NCBI GenBank assembly: GCA_900617975.1
Contig: UZAE01012178.1
Location: 1-40,615 of the forward strand
Direction of reading: 5' to 3'
DNA: 40,615 nt
From: Rodentolepis nana
Lineage: Eukaryota > Platyhelminthes > Cestoda > Cyclophyllidea > Hymenolepididae
Shown here: in pieces, positions 23,885 to 35,916 of the stretch
Layout of the letters: each line of letters begins with the position of its first letter
Numbering within the stretch: position 1 is the stretch's first letter
Position numbers and translations under genes: made by a program
The notes under the pieces: generated by a model
What the model saw: the letters and a program-made list of their open reading frames with translations, nothing else
Told to the model about the DNA's origin: nothing
Database searches by the model: none

Positions 23885-24070
23885 ATGGTTTTAAACACAA
23901 AAAGATTACATTCACACCGCCTCGCACGGCGCAAAATCAAACGACATACTTATTACGGATTTATTATGAATGGTCCCTCTCAGAGACCCGTGGATCCTTC
24001 TCCTATGTCGGACAATCAAGCGCTTATGATCAACAGAGCAATAAATGCTTTAAATATGACACAGGACAAG
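23885..24070 (+). CDS. Receptor exon 1: extracellular N-terminus
   Basis: Residues 1-62 from the first in-frame ATG. The frame is open upstream to a TAA at 23783-23785 without another ATG. The exon ends CAGGACAAG before a GTGCAA donor. It has no signal peptide, as is common for class A receptors; a basic stretch (RLARRKIKR) precedes a Pro/Ser-rich part and an NMT glycosylation site. It joins exon 2 in phase 0 across a 74 bp intron. This is the least certain exon. Confidence 0.6.
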
Positions 24071-27000
24071 GTGCAATTAATTTTATTTAATCACACTTAA
24101 GGAAACTGCTCGATTTTAAAGCTTTTTTCTCTATTCTTCTGTAGATGGTGCAAATTTGTAGGATCATATTAATAGTACTTTTTACAACAAATATTATTGG
24201 AAATTTATCAGTACTTTTTGCTATGTGTGGAACCGGCAGGAAAAAGAGGATGAGGTTTTTCATTTTGAATCTGGCCATAACAGGTAGGTTCGCATATAGT
24301 GGTCTCCTTCAGTTTTATTATATTTATTGTTTCATTTTTGCGAATGCATTTCTACGAAGATGGAAAATAGTTTGATATGCTAGAACGAATATGCTTTTTC
24401 GTCTTCCTGAAAACGTTTGTTAATAATTGCAGTTGGTATGAGAACTGCACTTTAGGGAGAAATTACGCCAACGAAATTGTTATATCAGCCTTTAATTAAC
24501 TCTGTATGCTGCTCTCGTTTTGTCCCTGAAGCAATCATAATTGCTATGGTGCCATCGCTTCATGAAAACACAAACACACCCCCCCCCCCCTCCTCCCAAA
24601 TGCTAATAATGAATCGCTTTCATATTTGATTCCTAAAAACTTTAACAAAGCAATTGCTCTTTATACACAAATAGCCGATTGTTTCATTCATAACTAGTTT
24701 AACCCGCCTTATTACGAAGGACTTTGAAAAATATTTTAAAAGTAGAAACTTCATTGAATGCCTGATTCCTCAAGTGCATATTATTCCACCTCTAACACGA
24801 CAATGTGTGCATTCATTTACTCCTTCTAGATATTTTTGTTGCAATTGGAGCTATATTGCCGGAATTAATATTGTACATTGTGAAAAATTTTTACGCACCA
24901 GAATTTGTGTGCCGAATGGTGAAATATATGCAAGTAAGTTAGCCTTATGTTAAAATTTAGCTTAATTATTTTAGAATCTCTTTATGTTGTCCTTGACTAA
25001 AAAATCTTTTAAGAATATTTTTTCAATGTTGATAATGTTGCTTTGTATGTAAATTTGCTAAAATGTATAAACTGATCGATTACTTTGCATCTCAATTTGT
25101 TTTAATGCCCAGTTTAATTGCTGCCTTAATGTCACCCATTATTTCAAGATCAAAGACCTGCCTTTATCTGCATTATATAATCCCGCAACTTCATATAATA
25201 ATAGAACAGGGTAAGTAAACGAACTCGGTCTAATTTTAAAAATGTGGTCATTTCTGTTTGCAGCAACTAAAGGTAGGATCTTCTCGCGGGTTCTTCGCTC
25301 TCGTGTGATCGAAAAAAACACACAATAAGGACTTATTACTACCTGTTATGCATGCTTATTAAGAGTTTCTTTATAAGCAAATGGGTACACTTTCATTGAT
25401 AGTGCTTGGCCAACAATATTTACAAATTTTTGAGACAGGAGATCACCCAACTCTATCCCCACGATCACGATCATAAACGAAGATTCTCCATGGCACCATC
25501 AATACTGACTTTTTATAAGAGAAAATCGCTAACAACATATTATTCGTAATTTAAATAAACGTTCTGGTTTTTTAACTTATTTATGTATAGAACTCAAAAC
25601 AGCACAGTAATCAATTTTCGAATTTAGAAATATGTGTTCCTAATTCAGTACAACACAGGCTTAGGATGCACTAATTAATGAAGCTAACTTTTATTCTCTT
25701 TTAGTATTTAAGTGTTCATTTTTTCATACTTTTGAGCTTAGTTTAATCATAATAAAATCCAATGAAGTAATTGTATTTAAGTTAGGCTGCTTTTGATACA
25801 AAATTTTTTTGGATGAATTTAACTTATATTTTGATAATATGCATCAAATTCATTGACAAATTAAAAGGTTAGAATCACTTCAAATTAATGACTTTCAAAG
25901 CTGTTTAATTTTGGTTATCATGAGGTATAGTGAACTAGTGGTTAAAAATAGTGGCAATATCAATAAATTTGGATATCTGGGGTTAACTCTAAAAGGAAAC
26001 TCATATTTTATCTCCGACCTTGTTTAAAGGAATCTCCTAGGTGATTAACTACCAGCGCCACTGGATATGCGTGGATATATGTCTGTCTTACAACTCCTAA
26101 ATTGTCCCACGCGCACGTTGATCACTGCATGAACAGTACTCATAAAGGTTTACTAAATTTGCATTTGCTAGTGATATCGATTTTTTGTGTTTTCCTTTAT
26201 TTTTTAAGCCACTTATTTATAAACTCAAGAAATCCCCTATCATTAACTTAAAATAATAATTTTGCTTTGTGAGGGAGAAACTAACGAACACGAAAGAGAC
26301 GTTTTCCAATTTTATCGTTTTAGGGGACGTCGATTTACGCGAGTTCTTTTGCTCTAATTTTGTTGAGTTTTGATCGAGCAGAAGTGGTCATTAATCCCAT
26401 GCGATCGACAAAAAAGGTTTGCTTTGGTGGTAGGTTTGATTTCTACATAATTACTTCCATTTTATAAAAGATCACCTTTTCTTTTAATGTTTAGAAATAT
26501 TATAATTGTGGCTTTTGAAACTTTGTTTGCATCGCGGATATGTGATTTATAGTTTACTGAAATATTTGCTATCATATACCTAAATTTGGGATATTTAGAC
26601 TATTTTTTGCCCAATAATTAGAAAGACGTGTTATAGATTTCATACAATAATAATAATAATAGTAAATAGTTATTAAGGTCTATAAGTAAATTTTTGCAAA
26701 ATTTAATTTAAGGCAATTGAACATATATTGAATATTTTGTGGAAAAGTTATATATTGGACTTAGTTAAGTTAAATATCGAGGGTTTCTTGTTATTAAATT
26801 TGCATACACTACTTAATATCAAGAAATATATATTTCACTACATCTTTAAGTGGTGATTGTTGAAGGCAAACAGAATATTGCCTTCTAAAAAGGCATCTTG
26901 AACAGCACTTCTTTCATTTATCTACTTTACTAATCATGTAATTTAAATTTCTGAAAAGGAAATACGCCATATATTGCATGTATTGCGAAGAGTGATTATA

Positions 27001-30000
27001 GGTTTGTTGAATTTGCGACCAATATTATTCGCCGGACTTACTGCTATCCAATTTCAGTTGTCCTGGGGAATAAATATCTTATATAAGGAAATTTTATGAA
27101 AGATCCCTATTCTTTAAATTTTTTAAACGTCTTATAATATTTTCTTAACACCCTTAAGAATTCAAAAAAATATCTTGCTGTCAAAAATATTTAAATGGCC
27201 CAGCGTTTTATATACAGCCTTAAATACCCAAACGATTAAATTTAACTTTTAAAGGCTCTATGCATCCGCAGTTTTGTTTTTAAATTTCATGTTGACAAAT
27301 GAAGGTGCATAGATGTAATTGACACTTATAGACATTAAGTTACATAAATCTATTAATAAATCATAAATATGCTTATTTTGTTCAGGTAAAATTATATTTT
27401 TAGAAAATGTTGTTGCAATATATATCATATATGCAAATATGAGATACATATCCACCTGGTTGTAAGCAAAACCGAGGTTAAACTTTACGCAATATTGATT
27501 AGTGTACTTTAGCTGCGTGCCATTATTATGCATCATTCCGACCTGTCGTAAGCTATTTATACTCAAAATCATCACAGTATGCAGAATATAAGAACGCAGG
27601 GCGATATTTGAATTTGAACAGAATACCTCCGAGTTTAAGCTGAGTATTAGTGCTTCCATTTATTTTCCATATTGCAACTCACCAGAGTTCCGTCAAAGTC
27701 AGCGTAAATTAATACTTATTAATAATTTATGATTTTCAGTCCCTTAAAACAAAATTATCCCTTCTATTTCTTTCAATTTTAGTAATGCATCGGAAAATGC
27801 TGGTCATCTGCAGTTGGGCAGCTGCAGGCATTTTCGGATTGCCAAGTCCAATTTTGGCTCGAATTGTAAACCAAACATGTGTTTATGATTTTACACGTGT
27901 CACACCAAAAGTGAGTAACACCACTATTTAAGTAATACTCTCACTAAGGCACAATAATGTCATGCAAAGCTAATCTGACTTACTATGGACTTGGTGGGAA
28001 TTTCTTATTTATATTCTGGCTGTTTATTAATATAAACAGTATTGGAATTGAATTTCCAAGCTGTTTAGAATATATTTTTATTCTAGTTCAATTTTATCTT
28101 TCACTCATGATATAATCATTACGATTTTTGACCTTCTGTTATAATTTAAAATGAGCGAGATTTGTTATGCTCAATGATGAAAATTAATTCTACCAGAATT
28201 CATGTTGATTTCGCCTTATTGCGTTTGATTCTTCTGTATTTTATTTGTCATTAAATATTTTATTTAAGATTTATGTGATTAGAGAATTTAGTTGGATGGC
28301 GCTTTTAGGGAATTTTAAAGTGAACTGATGTCTGTAGAAAGTATGCCATTAATAAATCATTTTTTCTCTCAAACGAGATCAATTTTTCTAAATAAGTTCT
28401 TTTTTTCATTAAATAGAATAATTATCCGAGTTAGTTTCCAAAACTAAGTATTTTTATGCATAAAAGCGGTCAAGCAATTTGATTGTTAATTTCTAACCCC
28501 TTTTAACTCCATGAGCGCGCGAATGGTCACCCTAGGGCTGCGAGCCCCCTTTTCAAACTTCAATCGTTGTCACCTCAATGGCACCTGTTAACAAGAAACT
28601 GGGTCTGAAATATGAATATTTATTAAACCAGTAACGAAACTTAACATTTCGCTGCTATTTATAATGTCTAGTATCGATCTCATCACATAAATTACAATTT
28701 CTTCAATCGCGTATAAACAAAGTTCTAGTGTACATCGGCTTTTAAAGTTTGATTAAGAGCGTTAATAAGAGCCATGATAACGAAAAATAGACAAAGGACT
28801 TAGCTAGAAATGAGAAGGGATGGGCGAACCATTTCCCAGTGCCTATACACCAATTCCTCAAATAGGCTAGAGGCAGAGATAATAAAGTTGGGAAAGCAAT
28901 TTTCCCAGCTATGTAATTGTAAATATAAAAATTCAAAGAGAATCTTGCATAGTTCCGGTTTAACCTAATACATTATTCAAGATATACTTTACGAATTACT
29001 CTTCGATGCTAATTTTGAATAGATTTTATAAGTTTTTTGTTAAAGTTAAGGACAAATCTACTTTAGTTTAGCTTTTACTTTTTAGTTATTTGATATTGGA
29101 CGGAAATGAAAGCGTAATTGTAAATATCTCATTATCCTCTTTAACGCAGGAGGTTAAAATATGATCGAACGCAATGTATATCTTGATTTTGGTAACCGAT
29201 TGTAGGTGATTTGTGTGTCTTGGGTGAATATGCCTTTAAAAATTCGCATCGTTTTATACAATCCAGTCGAAGTTCGCCGAAAGGAAATTTCACACTTCCG
29301 AATGAAACGGTAAACAATGGTTTACTGCTTCTAGAATTCTGTAGTGTTCAAACATAAAATTTGCTGAAAAATATTAAAATATATGTAAATTCTTTTCATC
29401 TTTCTATTTCAGAGAGTGTTCGACTTCGTCTCATTAATTGTAAATTTTAATTTAATTCAAAACTAGCGTTATAAAACCCTTAAGATTGAATATATTTCTG
29501 CTAGTCGACACCCTTACCATTAAACCCCAAATGAAAGGCAGTTATGGTAGTTTTTTAAAAGTGTTTTGCCCTTTTTATATATAATTTAAAAGAAGTTGGT
29601 TTTTTAATAGAATTTGCAGTCAATGTTAATTAGATGGAGTTGGTACTTGAGGAAACAAATGGCTTAGATTATACCAATAAAGGAAACGATTGTTGGACAT
29701 AAATATGAAGCATTCTTTTATTTGTCAAGAAACCGTGTGTCATAACCGATTCATCGTCAAGGAGATGTCTGCTTTTCAATTCATTAACAATAGACAGTAG
29801 AATGCCTATATGTCAATTTCCTATTCCTTTACACTTTAATGAAGCAACCATCAAAGACACTAGATAAGCTAAAATTTGACTTATCCATATTCAAATAAAT
29901 ATTGCTAGCAAATGTCGAGCGGATTGTGTATGAAATAAGGTAATTTATATTCTTATGTGTAACCGCGTACAATTTCTCTCATAGGCCTACATTGTAAGTG

Positions 30001-33000
30001 TGTCCGTGACAGCGTTCTTCTTACCAGCCCTCTTTATTGCCGTCTGTCATGTCATTATGGTGGTGCGGATATGGCAAGCCGGTGTTACTACCGATAAAGA
30101 TTCGATAGTTCAAACCGACAAGCCGGCATCGAAACTCCGTCGAGTCGTGACGCATATGTTCCATGATCCTCAAACCCAACAGACTAATAGTAATTCGGAA
30201 AGCAAAACGATTTCTCAAAGCACCAAATTTGTCCCCCTCTTGTCTTCAACCGGTTGTATTCCACGGGCGAGAATAAAGACGGTGAAAATGACACTTGTTA
30301 TAGTTTCAGGTTCGAAATAAACTATTTTATTTACACTCTTTAGTATTTAATCAGATCTACATGCATTTTCAGTTACCTCCACAAATAAAATTCATTTTGA
30401 AATAACTACTTCATACATTGCGTTATTTGATCCAAACATATTGAACTGTTTTTCTGATTTTTATTATTATTTAAACGTTTATGTGTTGTGCATATTCTTA
30501 GAGAATGTATATTAACCTTGTTAGGAATGTAGCCATCTTAACAGTTATGATTGCAGAAATAGAAAATGGGCTCTTAGATGACAACGGCTCGTAGTAATAA
30601 ACAAAATTGATAAGAGAAATTTATTTGAACTTTGGGCAAAACAACAACTTGAGATATTGTGAATGAGTTGCAAACCTATGGTGTCTATCTGCCGTTAACG
30701 TTAGTTATTTGATTGATTTCCTATTTACATTGGACGTCAAGTAGCATTTCTAATTGCTATTAAATAAATTTGGAAATTTGAGGTACAAAAACGTGAAAAT
30801 TTAGCTGAAGGACTTTAATGGAGAAAAAGACGGATGTCAAGACGGACAACTGTAGTCACAAGTTTTCAATTAATCTAATTACTTTACTTTTATTAATAGA
30901 TTTAAAACTATAATTTTTGTAAATAACTTCAAATGCTTTCCTAAATTTTACTTCCCGTTTACTTTAACTTGTGATTGCGTTTCCTTTTAGTTTATATAAT
31001 ATGCTGCTGTCCGTTTGTTATATACAACATTCTCACAACCTATAAAATTATTGGAAGACACACGCCCAAACTTTATGCTATTTCTCCGCTAATTCAAGTA
31101 AGTGTTTTCAATTTGGCAAATCAAAGTAGACTGACTCTTTTATCTATTTAAATTATCACTATTTATATGTTAAAGAAAAATCAGGAAAAATTTTAACACA
31201 AAATTATTTTAGGCGTTAATTGGTGATTGAATTTCGTATTTTTAAAAGAAAAAAACATTTTATTAGTATTATAAGAAATGTTGTAAATTTAGATTATCCC
31301 AGTATGACTGCGTTCAATGCAAAATGCATATTGAAATGCGATGTTTAATTTAGTTGAGCAGACTTAAATTAAGTTGTTTGACTAATTATTGTTAAGATGC
31401 AAGCGCCAGTCATGTCTTTTCGTTGATATTTCTATGGCATCGTGTCTGTTTCCATGTGTACACAACAAATTGTCTAAGGCTGTCTGGATTAGGTCTTATC
31501 TATTTGCCAGGTGTTGATTAGCATTTCTATCACATGCATATCAACTTTAAGATCAAAATAGTTTATTTTTGAACATATAGTAATTTTATATTTGTATTTA
31601 TATGACAAAAAAGGAGCAAAGATTGAGTGAAGTATAATTTATACCGGTATTCTGACTGCGTGTAACATAAATATCAGCACAAAACGAGCACAAACTCTCA
31701 CAAATTAGTTGAATTATTTTTTTGTCACTCATATTGTTTGTATAAATTTAAAAAATACATACAATAGTTAGGTGAAATTTTCATATTCTACTAAGGTTAC
31801 CTTGATGAAGATATAAAATCATATGAGAGTTCGTATCTGAGAGTACGTTTAATTGCATTATAATAAATAAAATGTCACCAACATTAATAATGTTAATTTT
31901 GATACGGTTGCAACATAGTTAAATTCGACATGAACAAAAAGACTTATTGATAACTTGAAATATCTCCAACAATGTATTGAAGCTTTACATATTTAAACAA
32001 AAGCCTAAATTTATAAACAAGTTAGCAAGTAAGGTATTCTGACCAGTTAGTAAATGATAATTTTAAGGAGATCAAATAGGATCAGGGACATTTGATTTCC
32101 AACAAAATTTTCATCATTTCAATAGGTTGAATTCATTCCAATAACTTTTCCTATGTAGCGAGATTTTAACAAAATCCAATAATTTTAACCTCTTATGTTA
32201 CCATTAGAAATAACTCTTTGCTTTGAAATCTCTCAGATGAGAGATGTGTTATAAAAACCTTTCACATTTTTTTCTTCAATTAAAAATAACAAATTAATAT
32301 TTAGCGAACTATTATAGCGTGAAAATATTAAGATAAAAAATACGGAGTAAGTGTATTTCATTTCCAAATAAATGCCAAACTTGCATAAAAGCGTTTATCT
32401 AACATTTATATTTTGAAAACAAGCAGGTTCTAAAGTCTATTTAAATGTGTAAACTTGCAAGCATATCAATTGCCTATTATCCTTTAACAGAAGTAAAATG
32501 TAGGAAATTTATTCTTTTCGTGAAGCTTATAATTTATAACTTTTGCAATTGATCAACATTTTCAACAAAATTCTTTAAATAATTCATAGTAGTAAAAATA
32601 TGAACATAATACAATCAATGCATTTGTCGCAAAAGTAATTAATACTAAGAGAAAAAGATGCCGTTTAGGGTAGGATGAAACAAAAGAAAACTCAAAGAAA
32701 GTCAGAAACTTTGACTTTCCAAAAGTGGCTGACGGTATTATGCAACTAAATAGGAAAAATTATTGTTGTTGAATAATAATTTCTTTGTCAATGCATAGCT
32801 CTAAAATATTACAAAAAATACATATTTGTGCTAATCATATTAAATGTCCACTTAAATTGGCTAGAATATATTGATTATTTAAGAATGATCAGAGAATTAA
32901 TAAAGAGATTAAATTTAATCGAATTGATAACTGCGAATATTGAATATTTTTTCTAGCCATTAGCGTCAATTAATTCCTCTGTGAACCCACTGATCTTCTG

Positions 33001-35592
33001 GATATTCAGTGCTCATACGATTATTACGGAGCGCCGAAAGAACCGTCAAAGGTGTGTACGTTCAAAAAAAATACTTTTATTTAAGATAATATTACCATTT
33101 ATTGCATTTAAAATCATGAATAAAAATATTGATTATTTTTCAAGAACACAAGTTCTTCATTATTTCTGAAATTATTGAAATTACCTGATTGTTCTGATAC
33201 ATTTTGTAAGAGGAAGACTAAATCAAGAAAATTAGCAATCGGAATATTTTTTAATAGATTATTTGATGTAACGTCAATGTAGTTACTTTGAAATAATCTT
33301 AAATTTGTAGGGAACTAGGTATTCAATTTGGTACTCAGAAAATAGTCTTTATTTTAGGCATTTAAGTTTTCAATGCACGCTCAACTTTTTTATAAATTAC
33401 ATATGTTTGATAATTTTAAAATTCTACATACTTTTCATTCAATACACCTATTAGAGTATGTGTATATTCGATTTATTTACTCATATAGCAGATTTACTTA
33501 AATTAACTTTGCTAAATTAATTAATCTATTTTAGTTTTTGAGTTAAACAATATTTGTAGCACGGTTTAGTTGTAATATTTGTCTCATAGGTATTACATCA
33601 ATATCGAAATATGAATACATTATTTAAGCATTTTTACATTATGACATTAATGTAAAAAGCGTTAGATAACTTTTCTTTTACAATGGGAAAATTGAATGTA
33701 TTAAATGGCTGCGATCCGATGCTTTGGTCAAAATATCTCAATTAATGATTAGTGATATCTGATTCCAAAGTAATCAGTAGTCACATATTTTAAAACAGAT
33801 ATTTATTTACGTCTAAGCCCTTTAAAATTGTATAACTATCATAAAAGTGGTGCGTTTACATCCTCATAACAGTTAAATTTGTTGAATCACTTCTCTTTCT
33901 CTCTCTCTCTCTCTCTGTTTATAGAATGACAAGATTTCAAGTACAATAGAAACAGTTGTTATTTTACGTCGATAAACGTTTAAAAACACTAAGTTATTGG
34001 GTGCATAACTATATTACTACCTTTCAGTAAATTGGCATTTAAATGGAAGGAAAGAATAGATGACGATGCTTTTCTATTGAGACTTTTGCGAATAAATTTA
34101 TTTAATTCACTTAAACTATTTTAGATCCGATGTAGTCTCTTAAAATAACCTTTTCCATCGAGGATCGATTTCAATAAATTATAAATTTTGCAACCAAATA
34201 TATCGTTTACCGCTTATCTTTCTTTAAAATATGCAACCCAAGCAGTAAGGGCAAGGTTAGACAGAAGTTTTATTCTCATGGGATATTTAAATATTCAAAG
34301 AAGGGTTTGGAGCCTTTCGAAGTCAACGCAAAATTATGAAGAAATGAGGTACTGCAATAAATTCCAAACTCGATAAATTTCTTCAGAATTATTATTCTCA
34401 TTGTGACTTGTGCCCTCTAAGAGCAAGTTTCAAATTTGAATTCTATGAATTTTATTTTAGAATAGTAAAACAAAGATTTACAATATTTTATGCTTAGGAT
34501 GCATTTCAATTTTGCTGAGTGTTTAAACACATAAATTTTCGTCCCTCCGTTTATCAACAGCAATTAATCTGCGGTGCTATTTTTTTCGATTTGGTTTCGT
34601 GATATTTTACAAAATGACAACTCCCAAATTTAATTTCATTTGAGAATTTCATTTTCTTAAGTGAATCTCGCCTTAAACAACCTACATTATGAGATGGAGT
34701 CTCAGACTAATAGTTTTAAACTACGATAGGTTGGAATTTTAGCTTTTTAAACTTTTCGAGTTTGTAGGAGGATTAAATGGGCTAAACATTTGCTTTTCAA
34801 ACTAATTAAAATGTTATTAATCTAATAGAAATTTGTTAGTTTCAAAAGAGGCCAAGTTTCTAAATATATTTTATGCATAAATTGTTATAAAGCAAGAATT
34901 TTTTTAAGGAATTAAAATCTGCATTCTTCATGAAAAAAAATTTAAACTGAATTTATACTGAAATTCTCCCCTTTTAATGCGAATCTAATTTGTAAAATAA
35001 ATTGATCATTATTTATTACGCGAGCTAGCAGTTGACAGTTAGTATCTCACATGGATATGCCTTTAAAAAATATTTTTCGATCATGTAATCTTCCTATTAC
35101 TTGCAAGGAAGTCTTTAATTTAAAATTAAAATTTAAATCACTTCATTCGACAACATCAAAATTAAAGAAAAAACTATTTGCTGATTTACTGTCTTGTTCA
35201 TATTAATACTATAATTTATTTACCATTTTATTTGATATTTTGATGTAATTACATTGTATTGACCTTCATTCCCTTGTAGTAAGGTGGTGCAGCGACAGCA
35301 TCGTCGTTGGAAATGCAGAGATCGAAATCGAATATGCCAAAGCAGGGAGGAACGCAGTGAGGAGCCAATGACTTTGAAAGCTCGGCGTAATGAATATCGG
35401 TACGCAAATAACCGGAAGAGAATTCTTACCAACCATAAGGAAGAGGAGAGTGTTGAAGTCATTCACAGTGAAACTACTCCACCACCCTCTTCAGACACTA
35501 TTACCCTAAAGAAATCCGAGGAGAATTCGTACCTTAATAAGGAGGAAATCAATCCAATTAAAAATACTTCCTATTCCTCTAAAGGAAATTAG
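23885..35592 (+). CDS. Class A peptide GPCR, CCAP-receptor-like, nine coding exons
   Basis: Plasma-membrane neuropeptide receptor by family. Exons: 23885-24070, 24145-24283, 24830-24933, 26324-26429, 27783-27910, 29985-30309, 30991-31097, 32957-33051, 35280-35592. They total 1,503 nt (500 residues plus stop), and all junctions keep phase with GT/AG ends. Visible: Asn82 (1.50), Asp109 (2.50), disulphide Cys136 (3.25) and Cys211 in loop 2, Trp190 (4.50), Pro235 (5.50), Pro337 (6.50), Asn375-Pro376 (7.49-7.50), and sequons NMT before TM1 and NQT in loop 2. The IKTVKMTLVIV lead into TM6, VCHVIMVVRIW after TM5 and NSSVNPLIF in TM7 resemble CCAP/neuropeptide-S-type receptors; FYAPEFVCRMVKYMQ recalls vasopressin-type receptors. 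Odd: DRA at 160-162 for DRY, His243 for Tyr5.58, CCCP at 334-337 (Cys for Trp6.48) and Phe379 for Tyr7.53. Intracellular loop 3 is ~65 residues, polar; the tail is basic, then acidic/Ser-rich. Ligand unproven; the first exon is the least certain. Confidence 0.85.
24145..24283 (+). CDS. Receptor exon 2: TM1 and intracellular loop 1
   Basis: Residues 63-108 plus the first base of codon 109. Acceptor TTCTGTAG, donor CAG|GTAGGT. Contains the IIGN motif of TM1, the basic GRKKRMR loop and the start of TM2 (FFILNLAIT). Confidence 0.9.
24579..24590. repeat. C12 homopolymer in receptor intron 2
   Basis: Twelve consecutive C, preceded by CACACA and followed by TCCTCCC. Confidence 0.9.
24830..24933 (+). 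CDS. Receptor exon 3: TM2, extracellular loop 1, start of TM3
   Basis: Completes Asp109 (2.50) across the splice and runs to Gln143. Acceptor CTTCTAG, donor CAA|GTAAGT. Carries ILPELI in TM2, FYAPEF in loop 1 and disulphide Cys136. Confidence 0.93.
26324..26429 (+). CDS. Receptor exon 4: TM3 and intracellular loop 2
   Basis: Residues 144-178 plus one base. Acceptor GTTTTAG. The donor at 26430 (GTAGGT) is chosen because it keeps phase with exon 5. A weaker donor at 26417 (GTTTGC) would bring in the TAA at the start of exon 5. Contains IYASSFALILLSFDRA; Arg161 is exactly 25 residues after Cys136, as expected for 3.25 and 3.50, but Tyr3.51 is Ala. Confidence 0.88.
26430..27782. other. Receptor intron 4
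   Basis: 1,353 bp. Holds a short ATA-type repeat near 26647-26660. It also holds an antisense open frame of 133 codons at 27258-27659 with hydrophobic stretches, which I cannot assign to a family and do not call as a gene. Confidence 0.6.
27783..27910 (+). CDS. Receptor exon 5: TM4 and extracellular loop 2
   Basis: Residues 179 (split codon) to 221. Acceptor CAATTTTAG, donor AAA|GTGAGT. Trp190 is the TM4 landmark. An NQT sequon and Cys211 lie in loop 2, where the CVYDF pattern parallels CWIDL of CCAP receptors. Confidence 0.9.
27911..29984. other. Receptor intron 5
   Basis: 2,074 bp, AT-rich. A small GC-rich patch lies at about 28510-28552 (GAGCGCGCGAATGG, then CCCTAGGG and GCGAGCCCCC), with no identity recognised. 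No other feature seen. Confidence 0.6.
29985..30309 (+). CDS. Receptor exon 6: TM5, intracellular loop 3, start of TM6
   Basis: Residues 222-329 plus one base. Acceptor CTCATAG, donor TCAG|GTTCGA. TM5 has FFLPALF with Pro235 (5.50) and His243 where Tyr5.58 is usual. Loop 3 is rich in Gln, Ser and Thr. The exon ends in the conserved ARIKTVKMTLVIVS approach to TM6. Confidence 0.92.
30991..31097 (+). CDS. Receptor exon 7: TM6 and extracellular loop 3
   Basis: Residues 330 (split) to 365. Acceptor CTTTTAG, donor CAA|GTAAGT. TM6 reads YIICCCPFVIY, so the CWxP Trp is Cys. It then continues to the SPLIQ that opens TM7. Confidence 0.92.
31098..32956. other. Receptor intron 7
   Basis: 1,859 bp of AT-rich sequence with no feature recognised. 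Confidence 0.6.
32957..33051 (+). CDS. Receptor exon 8: TM7 and helix 8
   Basis: Residues 366-396 plus two bases. Acceptor TTTTTCTAG, donor AAAG|GTGTGT. Contains SINSSVNPLIFWIFS, the NPxxY region with Phe379 in place of Tyr, then a basic juxtamembrane segment (TERRKNRQR). Confidence 0.92.
33052..35279. other. Receptor intron 8, with CT microsatellite and small hairpin
   Basis: 2,228 bp. A (CT)n run of about 20-24 bp lies at 33893-33916. A short inverted repeat lies at 33628-33660 (TTTTTACATT against AATGTAAAAA, 8-nt loop). Nothing else recognised. Confidence 0.6.
35280..35592 (+). CDS. Receptor exon 9: cytoplasmic tail and stop
   Basis: Residues 397 (split) to 500; stop TAG at 35590-35592. 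Acceptor CCCTTGTAG. The first half is very basic (RQHRRWKCRDRNR), with two Cys that could be lipidated. The second half is acidic and rich in Ser/Thr/Pro, typical of arrestin- and kinase-contacted tails. The antisense frames at 35220-35466 are its shadows. Confidence 0.85.
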
Positions 35593-35916
35593 ATTTGTTG
35601 TATATAGTTGAGCTTTAACAATAATATTTTCAAATTTAAAAACTATCTTTTGTTTCAGTCACAGAAGGTGAGTTAAAAATGTGAGCAAAACTCACAGCCA
35701 AATTTTTAATAATTATTATACCATAATTAGTTTATTTAACAGGTGCCAAAAGCGCATGAATGCAAAATGCTATTTGCGAAACCCTCTAATTTGGCTATAA
35801 AGCAATTTGATTTTATAGACAAGTAGATTATGTGTACGGATGAAGTTTCGTAAATGCTGAGAATAATCCTAACGTAACTGGACAAAGTTATCTCATATGC
35901 GATCGAACAGTCGAAC

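Noticed and set aside
30021..30218. Minus-strand frame of 65 codons
   Set aside because: Antisense shadow of receptor exon 6.
24145..33051. Vasopressin/oxytocin (inotocin) receptor assignment for the GPCR
   Set aside because: Loop 1 resembles that family, but the TM5 end, the TM6 approach (IKTVKMT) and TM7 (NSSVNPLIF) fit CCAP/NPS-type receptors better. Kept as an alternative, not the call.
33628..33660. Inverted repeat with 10 bp arms in receptor intron 8
   Set aside because: Arms are nearly all A/T, so such short palindromes are expected by chance here; noted only within the intron entry.
35220..35466. Two antisense frames with hydrophobic-looking text
   Set aside because: They are complements of the receptor's last coding exon, which has correct splice phase and receptor-tail composition.
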